From Rhodocyclaceae bacterium (GTDB lineage: Bacteria > Pseudomonadota > Gammaproteobacteria > Burkholderiales > Rhodocyclaceae), in contig VMSX01000024.1 of assembly GCA_013791905.1 (NCBI GenBank), positions 1-64,000 on the forward strand: a stretch of DNA of 64,000 nucleotides, read 5' to 3'. This document shows, piece by piece, positions 51,610 to 62,523 of the stretch. Position 1 is the first letter of the stretch; each line of letters starts with the position of its first letter. The position numbers and the translations under genes were made by a program. The notes beneath the pieces were generated by a model. The model saw only the letters and a program-made list of their open reading frames with translations. It was not told where the DNA came from and made no database searches.

Positions 51610-52713
51610 ATGACGGACAGAATTCTTTTTACCGAAAGCTCGAACAACCTGGGTGGGCAGGAGTTGCAAGCACTGCAACAGATGGGTGCGCTTGAAGAAA
51701 TGGGGATCAAAACGCGATTGGCCTGCCGGGGAAATAGCGGGATAGCCGGGCGCGCTGCGCTGCTTGGACTGCAGAACCAAAGCATTCCCTTTCGCAATAG
51801 TCTGCATTTCCCCAGCATACTGGCGATGCGCCGCCTGATTCAGGCGTGGCACCCCCAGGCAATCATCAGCCACAGCGGTCACGACGCGAATATCACCGCC
51901 TTGGCGACAAGATATTTGCCGCATCGGCCCGTGCTCGTGCGTTCACGAACTTATCAGCCCGGTCGGCCAAAGGCGTGGACATACAATCGCTTTGCCGATG
52001 TCACGGTTGTGCCGAGCGCCGGGTTGCGGCGGGAGATTCTTGCCAACCCAGGTATCGCGCCCGAGCGGGTTCAGGTGCTTTACCCGGGCATTGATTTCAA
52101 TACGCTGGAGCGGGCAGCAACGGCTTCGCTACCCCAGAACGTGATTTCCTGGCTCAGTCAGCGCACCGGCCCGCTGGTGGTTCAGGCGGCCATGCTCAGG
52201 CCGGAGAAGGGACATCTCTTCATGCTGGATGTGATTGCGCAAATTTCCAGCCGGTTCGCCGGGCTACGTTATGTCATTGCCGGAGATGGCGAGCAACGGG
52301 AACGCATTGCGGAACGCATAAGCGAACTGGGGCTGTCGGAGAGTGTGTTATTGGCTGGCCTGTTGAACCCGGTGGCGCCCCTACTCAAATGTGCTGATCT
52401 GGTCGTCATGCCATCTTTCTACGAGCCGTTAGGCATGGCGCAGAGTGAAGCATTGGTGCTTGGCGTACCCGTAGTGGCCAGTAAGGTTGGCGGCTTCCCG
52501 GAAACCGTGACTGACGGCGAAACGGGATTATTGATTGAACCGGGTAACCTGAATGCTTGGGCAAATGCGCTGACCTGGTCCCTGGATAATTTGCCGCGGA
52601 TGCGCCAGATGGCCCAGGCCGGTGGACAAAAGGTGCGCTCCCAGTTCTCCGTCGCGGCTAATTTGACAAAGCTGCTACAGACCATCGATCTCGCCAGTCA
52701 GGGCCGGCGGTGA
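51610..52713 (+). CDS. Family 4 glycosyltransferase (GT-B)
   Basis: 367 residues. N-terminal acceptor domain with FTESSNNLGGQELQAL; C-terminal donor domain with AAMLRPEKGHLFMLDVI, YVIAGDGEQRERIAE and MPSFYEPLGMAQSEALVLGVPVVAS, whose E-x7-E motif is typical of GT4 enzymes. Cytosolic face. It is likely to add an outer-core or O-chain sugar; linkage and sugar unknown. Confidence 0.88.
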   Translation: MTDRILFTESSNNLGGQELQALQQMGALEEMGIKTRLACRGNSGIAGRAALLGLQNQSIPFRNSLHFPSILAMRRLIQAWHPQAIISHSGHDANITALATRYLPHRPVLVRSRTYQPGRPKAWTYNRFADVTVVPSAGLRREILANPGIAPERVQVLYPGIDFNTLERAATASLPQNVISWLSQRTGPLVVQAAMLRPEKGHLFMLDVIAQISSRFAGLRYVIAGDGEQRERIAERISELGLSESVLLAGLLNPVAPLLKCADLVVMPSFYEPLGMAQSEALVLGVPVVASKVGGFPETVTDGETGLLIEPGNLNAWANALTWSLDNLPRMRQMAQAGGQKVRSQFSVAANLTKLLQTIDLASQGRR

Positions 52714-52740
52714 TGCCGAATTGTTTCAGGAGGGGCTGCA

Positions 52741-53979
52741 GTGCACAAGCTGCGTGATATTGCTGGGCAGGGAGCAGTCTGGGCTGCGGTTGCGATTGGC
52801 CTGGCGCTACCCATTTCGACAGCGCTGGATAACGTGCTGTTGTTTCTCGTGCTGCTCATGGGCATCTTGAGTGGGGCATTCTGGAAGCATTGGGCCTTGA
52901 TCAGGCATAACCCGGTTGCCATTGCCGTACTGCTATTGGGCGGGTTGCTGGTAGCGGGCTCTTTCCATGGGGAAGGTGCGGGCAGCGATGCGGCGAGTGT
53001 TCTGGGCAAATATGCCGATATCTGGTTCATCGTGCTGCTGCTGCCGCTTTTTACGGAATCACGCTATCGTCGCTATGGGCTGGCGTTTTTCATGACAGCG
53101 ATGGCGCTTACCCTGGTGTTGTCCTATCTCATCTGGTTTGGCGCATTTGAGGGCACGCGTTATTTTACCGAGCGGACCATGGGCAATCCGGTTGTATTCA
53201 AGCTTCATATCACTCACGGCATCTTTATGGCATTCGCAGCGTACCTGTTTGCATTAAAGGCGCGTAGCGAAATTGGTCAAATGAGGGTATTGCTGGCAGC
53301 GCTCGCATTACTCGCCGCATTTAACGTGCTTTTCATGGTGCAGGGACGAACGGGCTACCTGGTGCTGGGGGTGTTGGGCATCTACTATTTGCACAGCCTT
53401 ATGGGCCGGCGCGCATTGTGGTTTGGCGTTGCGGCAGCTACTGCCTTATCAATGGTTGGCTACACAGTGTCGCCGACGTTGCAGGGGCGAGTCGACATTG
53501 CACTGCATGAGGCACAGGTCTGGCAGCCCGGTCAGGGCAGCAACGAAACATCCTCGATAGGAACGCGGATGGATTACTACACTAATACGCTGAAGATAAT
53601 CGTGCAGCATCCGTTTGCCGGTGTGGGAACGGGAGGATTTGAGAAGGCATATGAGCAACAGATTGCTGGCACGGCAGTGGCGCCCTCAAATAATCCACAT
53701 AATCAATTTTTGCTGCTCGCGGCGCAACTTGGACTGCCCGGCTTGGCCGCTTTCATCTATTTGCTGATGACGCAGTGGCGAACCGCCGCGACTTTATCTA
53801 CCGAGGAAGAGCGTTTGTTCGCGCGCGGGCTGGTTTTAACCATGATTGCAGGGAGTTTGTTTAACTCCATGATGCTGGATCACGCGGAGGGACTGTTTTA
53901 CGCCTGGTTCAGCGGGTTGCTGTTCGCGGGTTACCGTTTTCCTGCTGCTGGTATCCCGAAAAAGATTGAATACCGATAA
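52741..53979 (+). CDS. waaL: O-antigen ligase (WaaL/Wzy_C family)
   Basis: 412 residues from GTG, AGGAGG 7 bases upstream. About eleven membrane helices. The large periplasmic loop contains QGRTGYLVL and, later, HPFAGVGTGGFEKAYEQQ and NNPHNQFLLLAAQLGLPGL, the conserved Arg and His motifs of WaaL-type ligases. It joins undecaprenyl-linked O-chains to lipid A-core in the periplasm. A Wzy polymerase has the same fold; the core-gene context favours the ligase. Confidence 0.87.
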   Translation: MHKLRDIAGQGAVWAAVAIGLALPISTALDNVLLFLVLLMGILSGAFWKHWALIRHNPVAIAVLLLGGLLVAGSFHGEGAGSDAASVLGKYADIWFIVLLLPLFTESRYRRYGLAFFMTAMALTLVLSYLIWFGAFEGTRYFTERTMGNPVVFKLHITHGIFMAFAAYLFALKARSEIGQMRVLLAALALLAAFNVLFMVQGRTGYLVLGVLGIYYLHSLMGRRALWFGVAAATALSMVGYTVSPTLQGRVDIALHEAQVWQPGQGSNETSSIGTRMDYYTNTLKIIVQHPFAGVGTGGFEKAYEQQIAGTAVAPSNNPHNQFLLLAAQLGLPGLAAFIYLLMTQWRTAATLSTEEERLFARGLVLTMIAGSLFNSMMLDHAEGLFYAWFSGLLFAGYRFPAAGIPKKIEYR

Positions 53980-53987
53980 GGTGAGCT

Positions 53988-54683
53988 ATGAAGCCTGAAG
54001 TGATGGAAACTTGGCCGGAACACGCGGCAGCCCACAATACGCATAGCATCATGTTCGACCTGATTGCCAGGCACGTTGGTAACGTGGCAGGCGTGGCGAT
54101 TTGCGATATTCCCTGTGGTGCAGGCCTGTTTTCACGGCGACTCGCGGATGCGGGGATGCAAGTCACGGCAATGGATATCGAAGCTGTAGAGCCTTATCTG
54201 TTTGATGCTTCCCGCAGAGTCTTGGGTGATGCGAACCAGGGGCTACCTTTTGAGTCTGCTAAGTTTGACTCTTTGGTGTCGATTGAAGGCATTGAACATT
54301 TGGAAAACCCATCGGGTTTTTTGAGGGAGTGCGCACGTGTAGTAAAGCCAGGGGGATGGATATTTCTTTCAACGCCCAATGTAGATGGTTTTCGCTCTAG
54401 AAAATACGTCTTGCTTCGTGGGTATCACCGTTTTTTTGGCCCCCAAGGCGATCGATCTAAAGATTCTGGACACTTGCTTCCAATCGACATGATCTTTTTT
54501 CGGGGCGCGGCCGCTCGTGCTGGCTTGGAAATTATTGATATCAAGGTCAATGATCTTTCCGGGAAAAATTGGGTCAAGGAATGGCTACGCAAAATCTTGA
54601 TGTGTAGATTGCCCGTGTCCATGCGTGGAGAAATCCCCTTCTATGGAGATGTCATCATTTACGCGCTACGTAAACTGGATTAA
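53988..54683 (+). CDS. Class I SAM-dependent methyltransferase
   Basis: 231 residues. The SAM motif I is VAICDIPCGAGLFSRRLADAG, then VTAMDIEAV, and FDSLVSIEGIEHLENPSGFLRECARVVKPGGWIFLSTPN (motifs post-I to III). This is the methyltransf_11 type common in polysaccharide clusters. More AT-rich than the genes before it, suggesting a separate origin. It may methylate a sugar or a lipid-linked intermediate. Confidence 0.87.
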   Translation: MKPEVMETWPEHAAAHNTHSIMFDLIARHVGNVAGVAICDIPCGAGLFSRRLADAGMQVTAMDIEAVEPYLFDASRRVLGDANQGLPFESAKFDSLVSIEGIEHLENPSGFLRECARVVKPGGWIFLSTPNVDGFRSRKYVLLRGYHRFFGPQGDRSKDSGHLLPIDMIFFRGAAARAGLEIIDIKVNDLSGKNWVKEWLRKILMCRLPVSMRGEIPFYGDVIIYALRKLD

Positions 54684-54686
54684 ATG

Positions 54687-55616
54687 CTAAAGCCAGTCCG
54701 TGTTCGCGAGTCGATTTAAAACCAGTTCTTCCAAGCTTGGGCTCAGAACTGTCATATCAGTCCCTTCTCGTCCGGCTTCGCGCCAGACCGGCAGGCGTCG
54801 TCCATAAAGTTCGACTTTCCCGTATAGGGGATCGTCTGGGGTGGCGCCTGGAATCGGCACGATGCAGGTGGTCGGGGATCCCAGTACGTTGGCTGCCCAG
54901 TGCGAATAGCCGGATACGGGCGTGGCCAGCATGACGGGCGTGCACGCGAGAGCGAACAAGTCGGCGACCGGGTTGACCCGCGAGATGTGGTCGGCACCCT
55001 TGTAGGTGTAGGGTGAGACGGCGTCCAGCGTGAATACGTCGAAATTGCGACGCAGGGTGGGATAGCTGTCCGGGTCGCCGGTGCTGGAGAGCAGAAAGCA
55101 GACATCCGGCTGCCTGGCGGCGATGCGCGCCATGGTTTTTTCATACCACCATACGGGAACGGCTGGCCACTCCACCCCGGCGATCTCGTAGCGATCTTCC
55201 CGCGCCATTTGGTAATCGCCGTGGCGGATGTGCACCCCGACTACCGGGCGGCTGGCGTAAGGGGCAAAGCTCTGCCTGATTGAGGCGGCCAAGCTGGGTG
55301 CCAGATGGACTTTGCGTGCGCTTTCGAGGTAAATCGGGTCAAGGATTTCAGCGGGGCCATCCAGGGAACGCAGGATGATTTTCTTGCCGCCCAGAGCGTC
55401 AAACAATGCCCGGTCGCAGTTGCGCACACGCAGCGCACCCAGCCGCGCCAGCAGGCGCACCTTGCCTTGGCGGGTATCGTCAATACTGAGTGAGTCCAAC
55501 TCGTGCCAGTCGAGAATAATCTCGTGGCCATAGGCTTTGCGCAACGCGAAAGCCAGGGGGAGTACTTCAAGACGGTTGGTTATCCCAACAAATTCGTCAA
55601 TGAAAAGCTTGGGCAT
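54687..55616 (-). CDS. Putative glycosyltransferase with HIRHGDY motif (fucosyltransferase-like)
   Basis: 309 residues. VVGVHIRHGDYQMARED matches the HxRxGDY donor-binding motif shared by alpha-1,2/1,6- and O-fucosyltransferase-like GT-B enzymes. VCFLLSSTGDPDSYPTL, VNPVADLFALACTPVMLATPVSGYSHWAANVLG complete the C-terminal half. Start MPKLFIDEFVGITNRL fits the N-terminal acceptor side. It is the only minus-strand gene in this part of the cluster apart from msbA. Its sugar donor cannot be told. Confidence 0.65.
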   Translation of the reverse strand: MPKLFIDEFVGITNRLEVLPLAFALRKAYGHEIILDWHELDSLSIDDTRQGKVRLLARLGALRVRNCDRALFDALGGKKIILRSLDGPAEILDPIYLESARKVHLAPSLAASIRQSFAPYASRPVVGVHIRHGDYQMAREDRYEIAGVEWPAVPVWWYEKTMARIAARQPDVCFLLSSTGDPDSYPTLRRNFDVFTLDAVSPYTYKGADHISRVNPVADLFALACTPVMLATPVSGYSHWAANVLGSPTTCIVPIPGATPDDPLYGKVELYGRRLPVWREAGREGTDMTVLSPSLEELVLNRLANTDWL

Positions 55617-55658
55617 GGCAAGGTAGAATTAATTTTTTCAAAAGGCAGTATATCTCTC

Positions 55659-56813
55659 GTGGGTGCTATCGACAGTATTGCTGCGCAGGCTGTGGCCGAG
55701 GATCTGCGCAAGACTCCGCCGCAGCGAATTCTGGTTGTCATGACACGCCGTCTGGGTGATGTCCTGTTGGTCACCCCGCTGATTCGTTCCATCAAGCAAG
55801 CATGGCCAGGTGCTGATCTGGACGTTCTGGTGATTGCGGGAACGGAGGGCTTTTTGCTGGGCAATCCGGATGTCAGCCAGCTGATTACCGTCCCGCAGCG
55901 ACCCGGCTGGCGGCGTCATCTTAGTCTCGTTGCCCGGCTGTTGCGTCGCTATGATCTTGCCGTTGCAGCGTTGCCAAGTGACCGCGCCGTGCTCTATGCC
56001 TGGCTTGCCGGACGCGTGCGGATTGCCCCCCTGAATCCGGTCAAGGGGCAGCGTTGGAAGCAGCGCCTGTTGTCCGCATGGGTGCCGTTCGACAATTTGG
56101 CCACCCATACCGTGCGCATGAATCTGCAGCTGACAGAATTGCTTGGCATCACGCCGGTTGGCAAGGTTGTCGTTAGCTGGCAAGCCGACGATGCAGCCAG
56201 CCTGTTGCGGAAGTTGCCGGTCGAGTGGCTTGCCATGCCGTATGCCGTGCTGCACGTCTATCCAAAATTCACTTATAAAATGTGGCATGCGGCCGGCTGG
56301 AGTGCGGTTGCGCAATGGCTGGCCGGTCTGGGTATGCGTGTGGTGTTGACCGGCAGTTCCGCGCCAGACGAAATGGCCTACGTGGCGGATGTTTGCCGGC
56401 AGTTGCCCGCCTCGGCGCTGAACATGGCCGGCCAATTATCCTTGGCGGAGAATGCGTGTCTGGTGAGACGCGCGCGCCTGTACATTGGCCCGGATACTGC
56501 GCTGACCCATATGGCAGCGGCCCTTGGCGTGCCGACCGTGGCCTTGTATGGGCCATCCAATCCGGTGAAATGGTCGCCCTGGCCAAAGGATTTCGCCCCG
56601 GATGCCAATCCTTTCAGGCTGCACGGCACCCAGCAGGTGGGCAATGTTATGCTGGTACAGGGCGCGGGCCGGGGTGATGGTTCGTGCGTACCCTGTTTCG
56701 AGGAAGGCTGCGAGCGCGATGTCGGCAGCTTCAGCGATTGCCTGCAGCATCTGACCCCGCAGAAGGTTATTGCTGCTGCGCAGACCCTGCTGGAGGCGTC
56801 GCCTCCTCCCTGA
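55659..56813 (+). CDS. Family 9 glycosyltransferase (heptosyltransferase-like)
   Basis: About 384 residues. RILVVMTRRLGDVLLVTPLIRSIKQAWPGAD is the GT9 start, and LYIGPDTALTHMAAALGVPTVALYGPSNPVKW the donor motif. FEEGCERDVGSFSDCLQHL closes the protein, as in heptosyltransferase III/RfaQ-like members. The start is uncertain: GTG 55659 is the most likely in the 42-base gap after the divergent gene. It overlaps msbA tail-to-tail by 47 bases. Confidence 0.82.
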   Translation: MGAIDSIAAQAVAEDLRKTPPQRILVVMTRRLGDVLLVTPLIRSIKQAWPGADLDVLVIAGTEGFLLGNPDVSQLITVPQRPGWRRHLSLVARLLRRYDLAVAALPSDRAVLYAWLAGRVRIAPLNPVKGQRWKQRLLSAWVPFDNLATHTVRMNLQLTELLGITPVGKVVVSWQADDAASLLRKLPVEWLAMPYAVLHVYPKFTYKMWHAAGWSAVAQWLAGLGMRVVLTGSSAPDEMAYVADVCRQLPASALNMAGQLSLAENACLVRRARLYIGPDTALTHMAAALGVPTVALYGPSNPVKWSPWPKDFAPDANPFRLHGTQQVGNVMLVQGAGRGDGSCVPCFEEGCERDVGSFSDCLQHLTPQKVIAAAQTLLEASPPP

Positions 56814-58587
56814 ACTGCAGGGCATGCAAGTGCGCGTAAATGCCGTTTGCCGCAAGCAATTCGGCATGCCGGCCGCACTCGACGATGTGGCCACGCTCCA
56901 GAACGACGATGCGGTCGGCGTGCTCGATGGTGGACAGCCGGTGCGCGATAACCAACGTGGTGCGGTGTTTCATCAGTTCCTCCAGCGCTGCCTGGACCTG
57001 TCGCTCCGACTCGTTGTCCAGGGCCGAGGTGGCTTCGTCGAGAATCAGGATGGGCGCATCCTTCAGGAGTGCGCGGGCGATGGCGATACGCTGGCGTTGC
57101 CCGCCGGAAAGTTTCACGCCCTTTTCGCCGACCCGCGTGGCGTAAGCTTCCGGCATGGCCATGATGAAGTCGTGTGCATGGGCGGCGCGCGCCGCTGCTT
57201 CGATGGCTGCTTGGGGCGTATCGGCCAGTGCGCCATAGGCGATGTTGGCGGCGACCGAGTCGTTGAACAGCACGACTTCCTGGCTGACCAAGGCGATCTT
57301 GGCGCGCAGGCTGGCGAGGGTGAGCGTCTCTACGGGTTGGTCATCGACGCTAATACTGCCGCTGGCGAGTGGATAAAAACGGGGTAGCAGGTTGGCCAGG
57401 GTGGTCTTGCCGCTGCCCGAAGCGCCAACCAGGGCAATGGTTTCGCCTGGACGGATGGAAAGCTGGATATTTTCCAACGCGGGGCGCTCGCTCCCGGGGT
57501 AGCGGAAAGTGATGCCATCGAAATGAATCGCGCCGCCATTGCCACCCCGACTTCCGGTGGCACGCGGTTGCGGTTCGTGCGCCGGGTCTTCTTCGACAGG
57601 TTCGTCAAGCAGTGCGAAAACACTTTCAGCGGCAGCCAGCCCGCGCTGCAGGGGGGCATTCACGTCGGCAAGGTGCTTGATGGGCGCCAGCAGCATCAGC
57701 ATTGCCGTGATGAACGAGACGAAGCCGCCCACCGTGGTTTGCGCCTCCGCCGATTGCAGCAGAGCGACGTAGATGACGATGCCCAGCGCAATGGCGGTGA
57801 AGAACTGCACGAGCGGTACGATCGCCGCCGCCGCCACGGCCTGCCGCATGCTTTGCCCACGCAGCACCTGGTTGGTCTGGAGGAAACGGTCGGCCTCGTA
57901 GCGCTGGCCGCCGAAAATCTTGACAATTTTCTGGCCGCCAAAAGCTTCTTCAAGAATGCGCGCCATGTTACCCATGGCGATCTGCGACTGACGACTGGCG
58001 CGCCGCAAGCGCCCACTGAAACCGCGCACCACCAACGCGATGATTGGGCCGACCGCCAGTGCCACCAAGGTCAGTTGCCAGTTCAGATAGAAAAGCCAAG
58101 CCAGCAGGCCGACGACCGCCAACGAGTCGCGCACCAGCACAGTCAGTGCCGCAGTTGCTGCGCCGGTCACATTCGACACATCGTAGGTGATGCGCGACAT
58201 CAGTACGCCGGTACTCTGGTTGTCGTAATAACGGGTCGGCAGTCGCAAGGCGCGGTCGAACATGGCGACGCGCAAGTCCATCACCACACGGTTGGCAACC
58301 CAGGCCATCAGGTAGCCTCCCGAAAAAGACAGAATGCCGCGCAGGACAAAGATGCCGACGATGGCCAGCGGCGCCAGCCACAGGTCGTCGCGCGGCCCGC
58401 CCGCGAAACCCTCGTCGAGCAACGGCTTCATCAGGGCCGGGAAAAGCGGCTCGGTGGCCGCCAGCAGCACCATGCCCACAATGGCTAGCGCAAAGCGCTT
58501 CCAGTAGGGGCGCACGAATGAAAGCAGGCGCACATACATCTGGACGCTGCTGCCGGGAAGGCGGGGTGTGCCGCTCGATGAAACCAT
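56767..58587 (-). CDS. msbA: Lipid A export ATP-binding/permease protein
   Basis: 606 residues, an ABC half-transporter. Six helices in the first 320 residues (RFALAIVGMVLLAATEPLFPAL, LAVVGLLAWLFYLNWQLTLVAL). The nucleotide-binding domain has Walker A LVGASGSGKTTL, signature LSGGQRQRIAIARALL, and Walker B PILILDEATSALD followed by the H-loop HRLSTI. It flips lipid A-core across the inner membrane. ATG 58587 is used; MYVRLLSF 16 codons later is possible. It fits functionally in the LPS cluster. Confidence 0.94.
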   Translation of the reverse strand: MVSSSGTPRLPGSSVQMYVRLLSFVRPYWKRFALAIVGMVLLAATEPLFPALMKPLLDEGFAGGPRDDLWLAPLAIVGIFVLRGILSFSGGYLMAWVANRVVMDLRVAMFDRALRLPTRYYDNQSTGVLMSRITYDVSNVTGAATAALTVLVRDSLAVVGLLAWLFYLNWQLTLVALAVGPIIALVVRGFSGRLRRASRQSQIAMGNMARILEEAFGGQKIVKIFGGQRYEADRFLQTNQVLRGQSMRQAVAAAAIVPLVQFFTAIALGIVIYVALLQSAEAQTTVGGFVSFITAMLMLLAPIKHLADVNAPLQRGLAAAESVFALLDEPVEEDPAHEPQPRATGSRGGNGGAIHFDGITFRYPGSERPALENIQLSIRPGETIALVGASGSGKTTLANLLPRFYPLASGSISVDDQPVETLTLASLRAKIALVSQEVVLFNDSVAANIAYGALADTPQAAIEAAARAAHAHDFIMAMPEAYATRVGEKGVKLSGGQRQRIAIARALLKDAPILILDEATSALDNESERQVQAALEELMKHRTTLVIAHRLSTIEHADRIVVLERGHIVECGRHAELLAANGIYAHLHALQFREEATPPAGSAQQQ

Positions 58588-58775
58588 GTGGATTGGTAAG
58601 GGGGAAAAGGTGCCTCGGCGGGGCGTGGGAGCGTTGAATTATAACGGGGCACCCGGCTATCTCCGGGAATTGCCCAGGCATGACTGCACGACTTTCCCCT
58701 ATACTCAACCACCATGTTGCCTGCTTGAGCGATGAGGCCTCCCGCCCGCAAGGGTACCCAATTGGACAGTTCAAC

Positions 58776-60116
58776 ATGAAAATTACCGTGATTGGCACCG
58801 GCTATGTCGGTTTGGTTTCAGGCGCCTGCCTGGCTGATGTTGGCAACGATGTGCTCTGCCTCGATGTCGATGCCGCAAAGATTCGGATTCTGGAGAATGG
58901 CGGCATTCCGATTCATGAACCGGGACTGCTGGAAATCGTCCGCAACAACGTGGCGGCGGGCCGCCTGAAATTCACCACGGACATCGCCAAGGCAGTGGCG
59001 CACGGCACCGTCCAATTTATCGCCGTCGGCACGCCGCCTGACGAGGATGGCTCGGCCGATATGCAATATGTGTTGGCGGCGGCGCGCAACATCGGCCTGC
59101 ACATGACCGATTACAAGGTGGTTGTGGATAAATCGACCGTTCCGGTCGGTACCGGTGACAGTGTCAAGCAGGCGATCGCCGCCACCTTGGCCGAGCGCGG
59201 CGCATCAATCCCTTATGCTGTGGTGTCAAACCCGGAATTTCTCAAGGAGGGCGCCGCGGTTGAGGACTTCATGCGCCCTGACCGCATTATCGTCGGTACC
59301 GACGACGAGCAGGCCATCCAGCTCATGCGGGCGCTTTACGCACCGTTCCAGCGCAACCGCGAGCGGCTTATCGTCATGGATATCCGTTCGGCCGAACTGA
59401 CCAAATATGCGGCGAATGCGATGCTGGCAACGCGGATTTCATTCATGAACGAGTTGGCCAATCTTGCCGAAGGTCTGGGTGCCGACATCGAAATGGTGCG
59501 CCAGGGCATTGGCTCCGATCCGCGCATCGGCTTTCATTTCCTGTATCCCGGCTGCGGCTATGGCGGCTCGTGTTTTCCGAAGGATGTGCAGGCCCTGCGG
59601 CGTACCGCCCGTGCGGCAGCCGGCATCGAACTCAAAGTGCTCGATGCCGTCGAGGCGGCCAACGACGCGCAGAAGCATGTCCTGACCAGGAAAATTCTGG
59701 CGCGCTTCAGTAGCGATGGCGCAGATCTCGCCGGGCGGCGCTTTGCCCTCTGGGGCCTGGCCTTCAAACCCAATACGGATGACATGCGCGAGGCGCCCAG
59801 TCGCTACCTGATTGCCGATCTATTGGCCGCCGGCGCAACGGTCGTCGCCCATGACCCGGTGGCAATGGACGAGTCCCGCCGCATCTACGGCGACGAAAAG
59901 CGCCTGAGCTATGCCGCCACGCCGCAGGAAGCACTGTCCGGCGCCGATGCCCTGGTCATCGCCACCGAGTGGAAAGTGTTTCGCAGCCCGGATTTCGACG
60001 GCATCCGCCAGGCGCTCAAGCAGCCCGTGATCTTCGACGGCCGCAACCTCTACGACCCGCACGAAATGCGCGAACGCGGCTTCGAATACCTGCCGATCGG
60101 CCGGCCGCAGGCGTAG
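58776..60116 (+). CDS. ugd: UDP-glucose 6-dehydrogenase
   Basis: 446 residues. [23 protein letters not shown] is the NAD-binding start, KSTVPVGTG and [20 protein letters not shown] the hinge, and [18 protein letters not shown] contains the catalytic Cys. The C-terminal UDP-binding domain has [17 protein letters not shown]. It makes UDP-glucuronate for capsule, LPS or exopolysaccharide. The frame is open upstream of the ATG, but homologues start at MKI. It converges with thiC over the repeat pair. Confidence 0.95.
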   Translation: MKITVIGTGYVGLVSGACLADVGNDVLCLDVDAAKIRILENGGIPIHEPGLLEIVRNNVAAGRLKFTTDIAKAVAHGTVQFIAVGTPPDEDGSADMQYVLAAARNIGLHMTDYKVVVDKSTVPVGTGDSVKQAIAATLAERGASIPYAVVSNPEFLKEGAAVEDFMRPDRIIVGTDDEQAIQLMRALYAPFQRNRERLIVMDIRSAELTKYAANAMLATRISFMNELANLAEGLGADIEMVRQGIGSDPRIGFHFLYPGCGYGGSCFPKDVQALRRTARAAAGIELKVLDAVEAANDAQKHVLTRKILARFSSDGADLAGRRFALWGLAFKPNTDDMREAPSRYLIADLLAAGATVVAHDPVAMDESRRIYGDEKRLSYAATPQEALSGADALVIATEWKVFRSPDFDGIRQALKQPVIFDGRNLYDPHEMRERGFEYLPIGRPQA

Positions 60117-60118
60117 CT

Positions 60119-60263
60119 GGCCCACCCTCCCCCGGCCCCTCCCTCACGGGAGGGGTGACTGTGGTTCGCTGCGCTCGACTGTTACGGGGCGCCCCCGCTC
60201 ATGCCTAGGTGCGGATTGCGGCTGGCGCCGCGTGCCGCCTTGCCTTGGGGCGGCCCGGCGGCA
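60119..60263 (+). repeat. Dispersed intergenic repeat, full copy
   Basis: Perfect hairpin CCCCTCCC-TCAC-GGGAGGGG at 60136-60155, then GTGGTTCGCTGCGCTCGACT, GTTACGGGGCGCCCCCG, GCGGATTGCGGCTGGCGCCG and CCTTGGGGCGGCCCGGCGG. This is the best reference copy in the window. It lies directly after ugd. Confidence 0.85.
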
Positions 60264-60287
60264 AGGCTGCGAAGGGGTGGTGTCGAG

Positions 60288-60392
60288 AAAAGTCGGCGCT
60301 GGCGGAACGGGGGCACCCCGTAATAAAACGAGCAGAGCGAGTCAACAGTCACACCTCCCGTGAGGGAGGGGCCGGGGGAGGGCGGGCCAAGC
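60288..60392 (-). repeat. Inverted second copy of the repeat's first half, linked to the 23-bp motif
   Basis: Read on the minus strand from 60392: CCTCCCCCGGCCCCTCCCTC hairpin, GTGACTGTTGACTCGCTCTG, TTACGGGGTGCCCCCG, then CCGCCAGCGCCGACTTTT. Its first half mirrors 60119-60165, but after TTACGGGG...CCCCG it continues into the 23-bp motif instead of the GGCGGCCCGG module. Its hairpin could also end thiC transcription. Confidence 0.8.
60289..60311 (+). repeat. Dispersed 23-bp motif, copy 9 (intergenic)
   Basis: AAAGTCGGCGCTGGCGGAAC then GGG, at the edge of the inverted repeat copy between ugd and thiC. Confidence 0.7.
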
Positions 60393-60393
60393 C

Positions 60394-62523
<2,130 letters not shown>

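Noticed and set aside
60119-60392. CRISPR-like or rRNA-like array suggested by repeated GC-rich units
   Set aside because: The units are not evenly spaced, are inverted rather than direct, and have no spacers or cas genes nearby.
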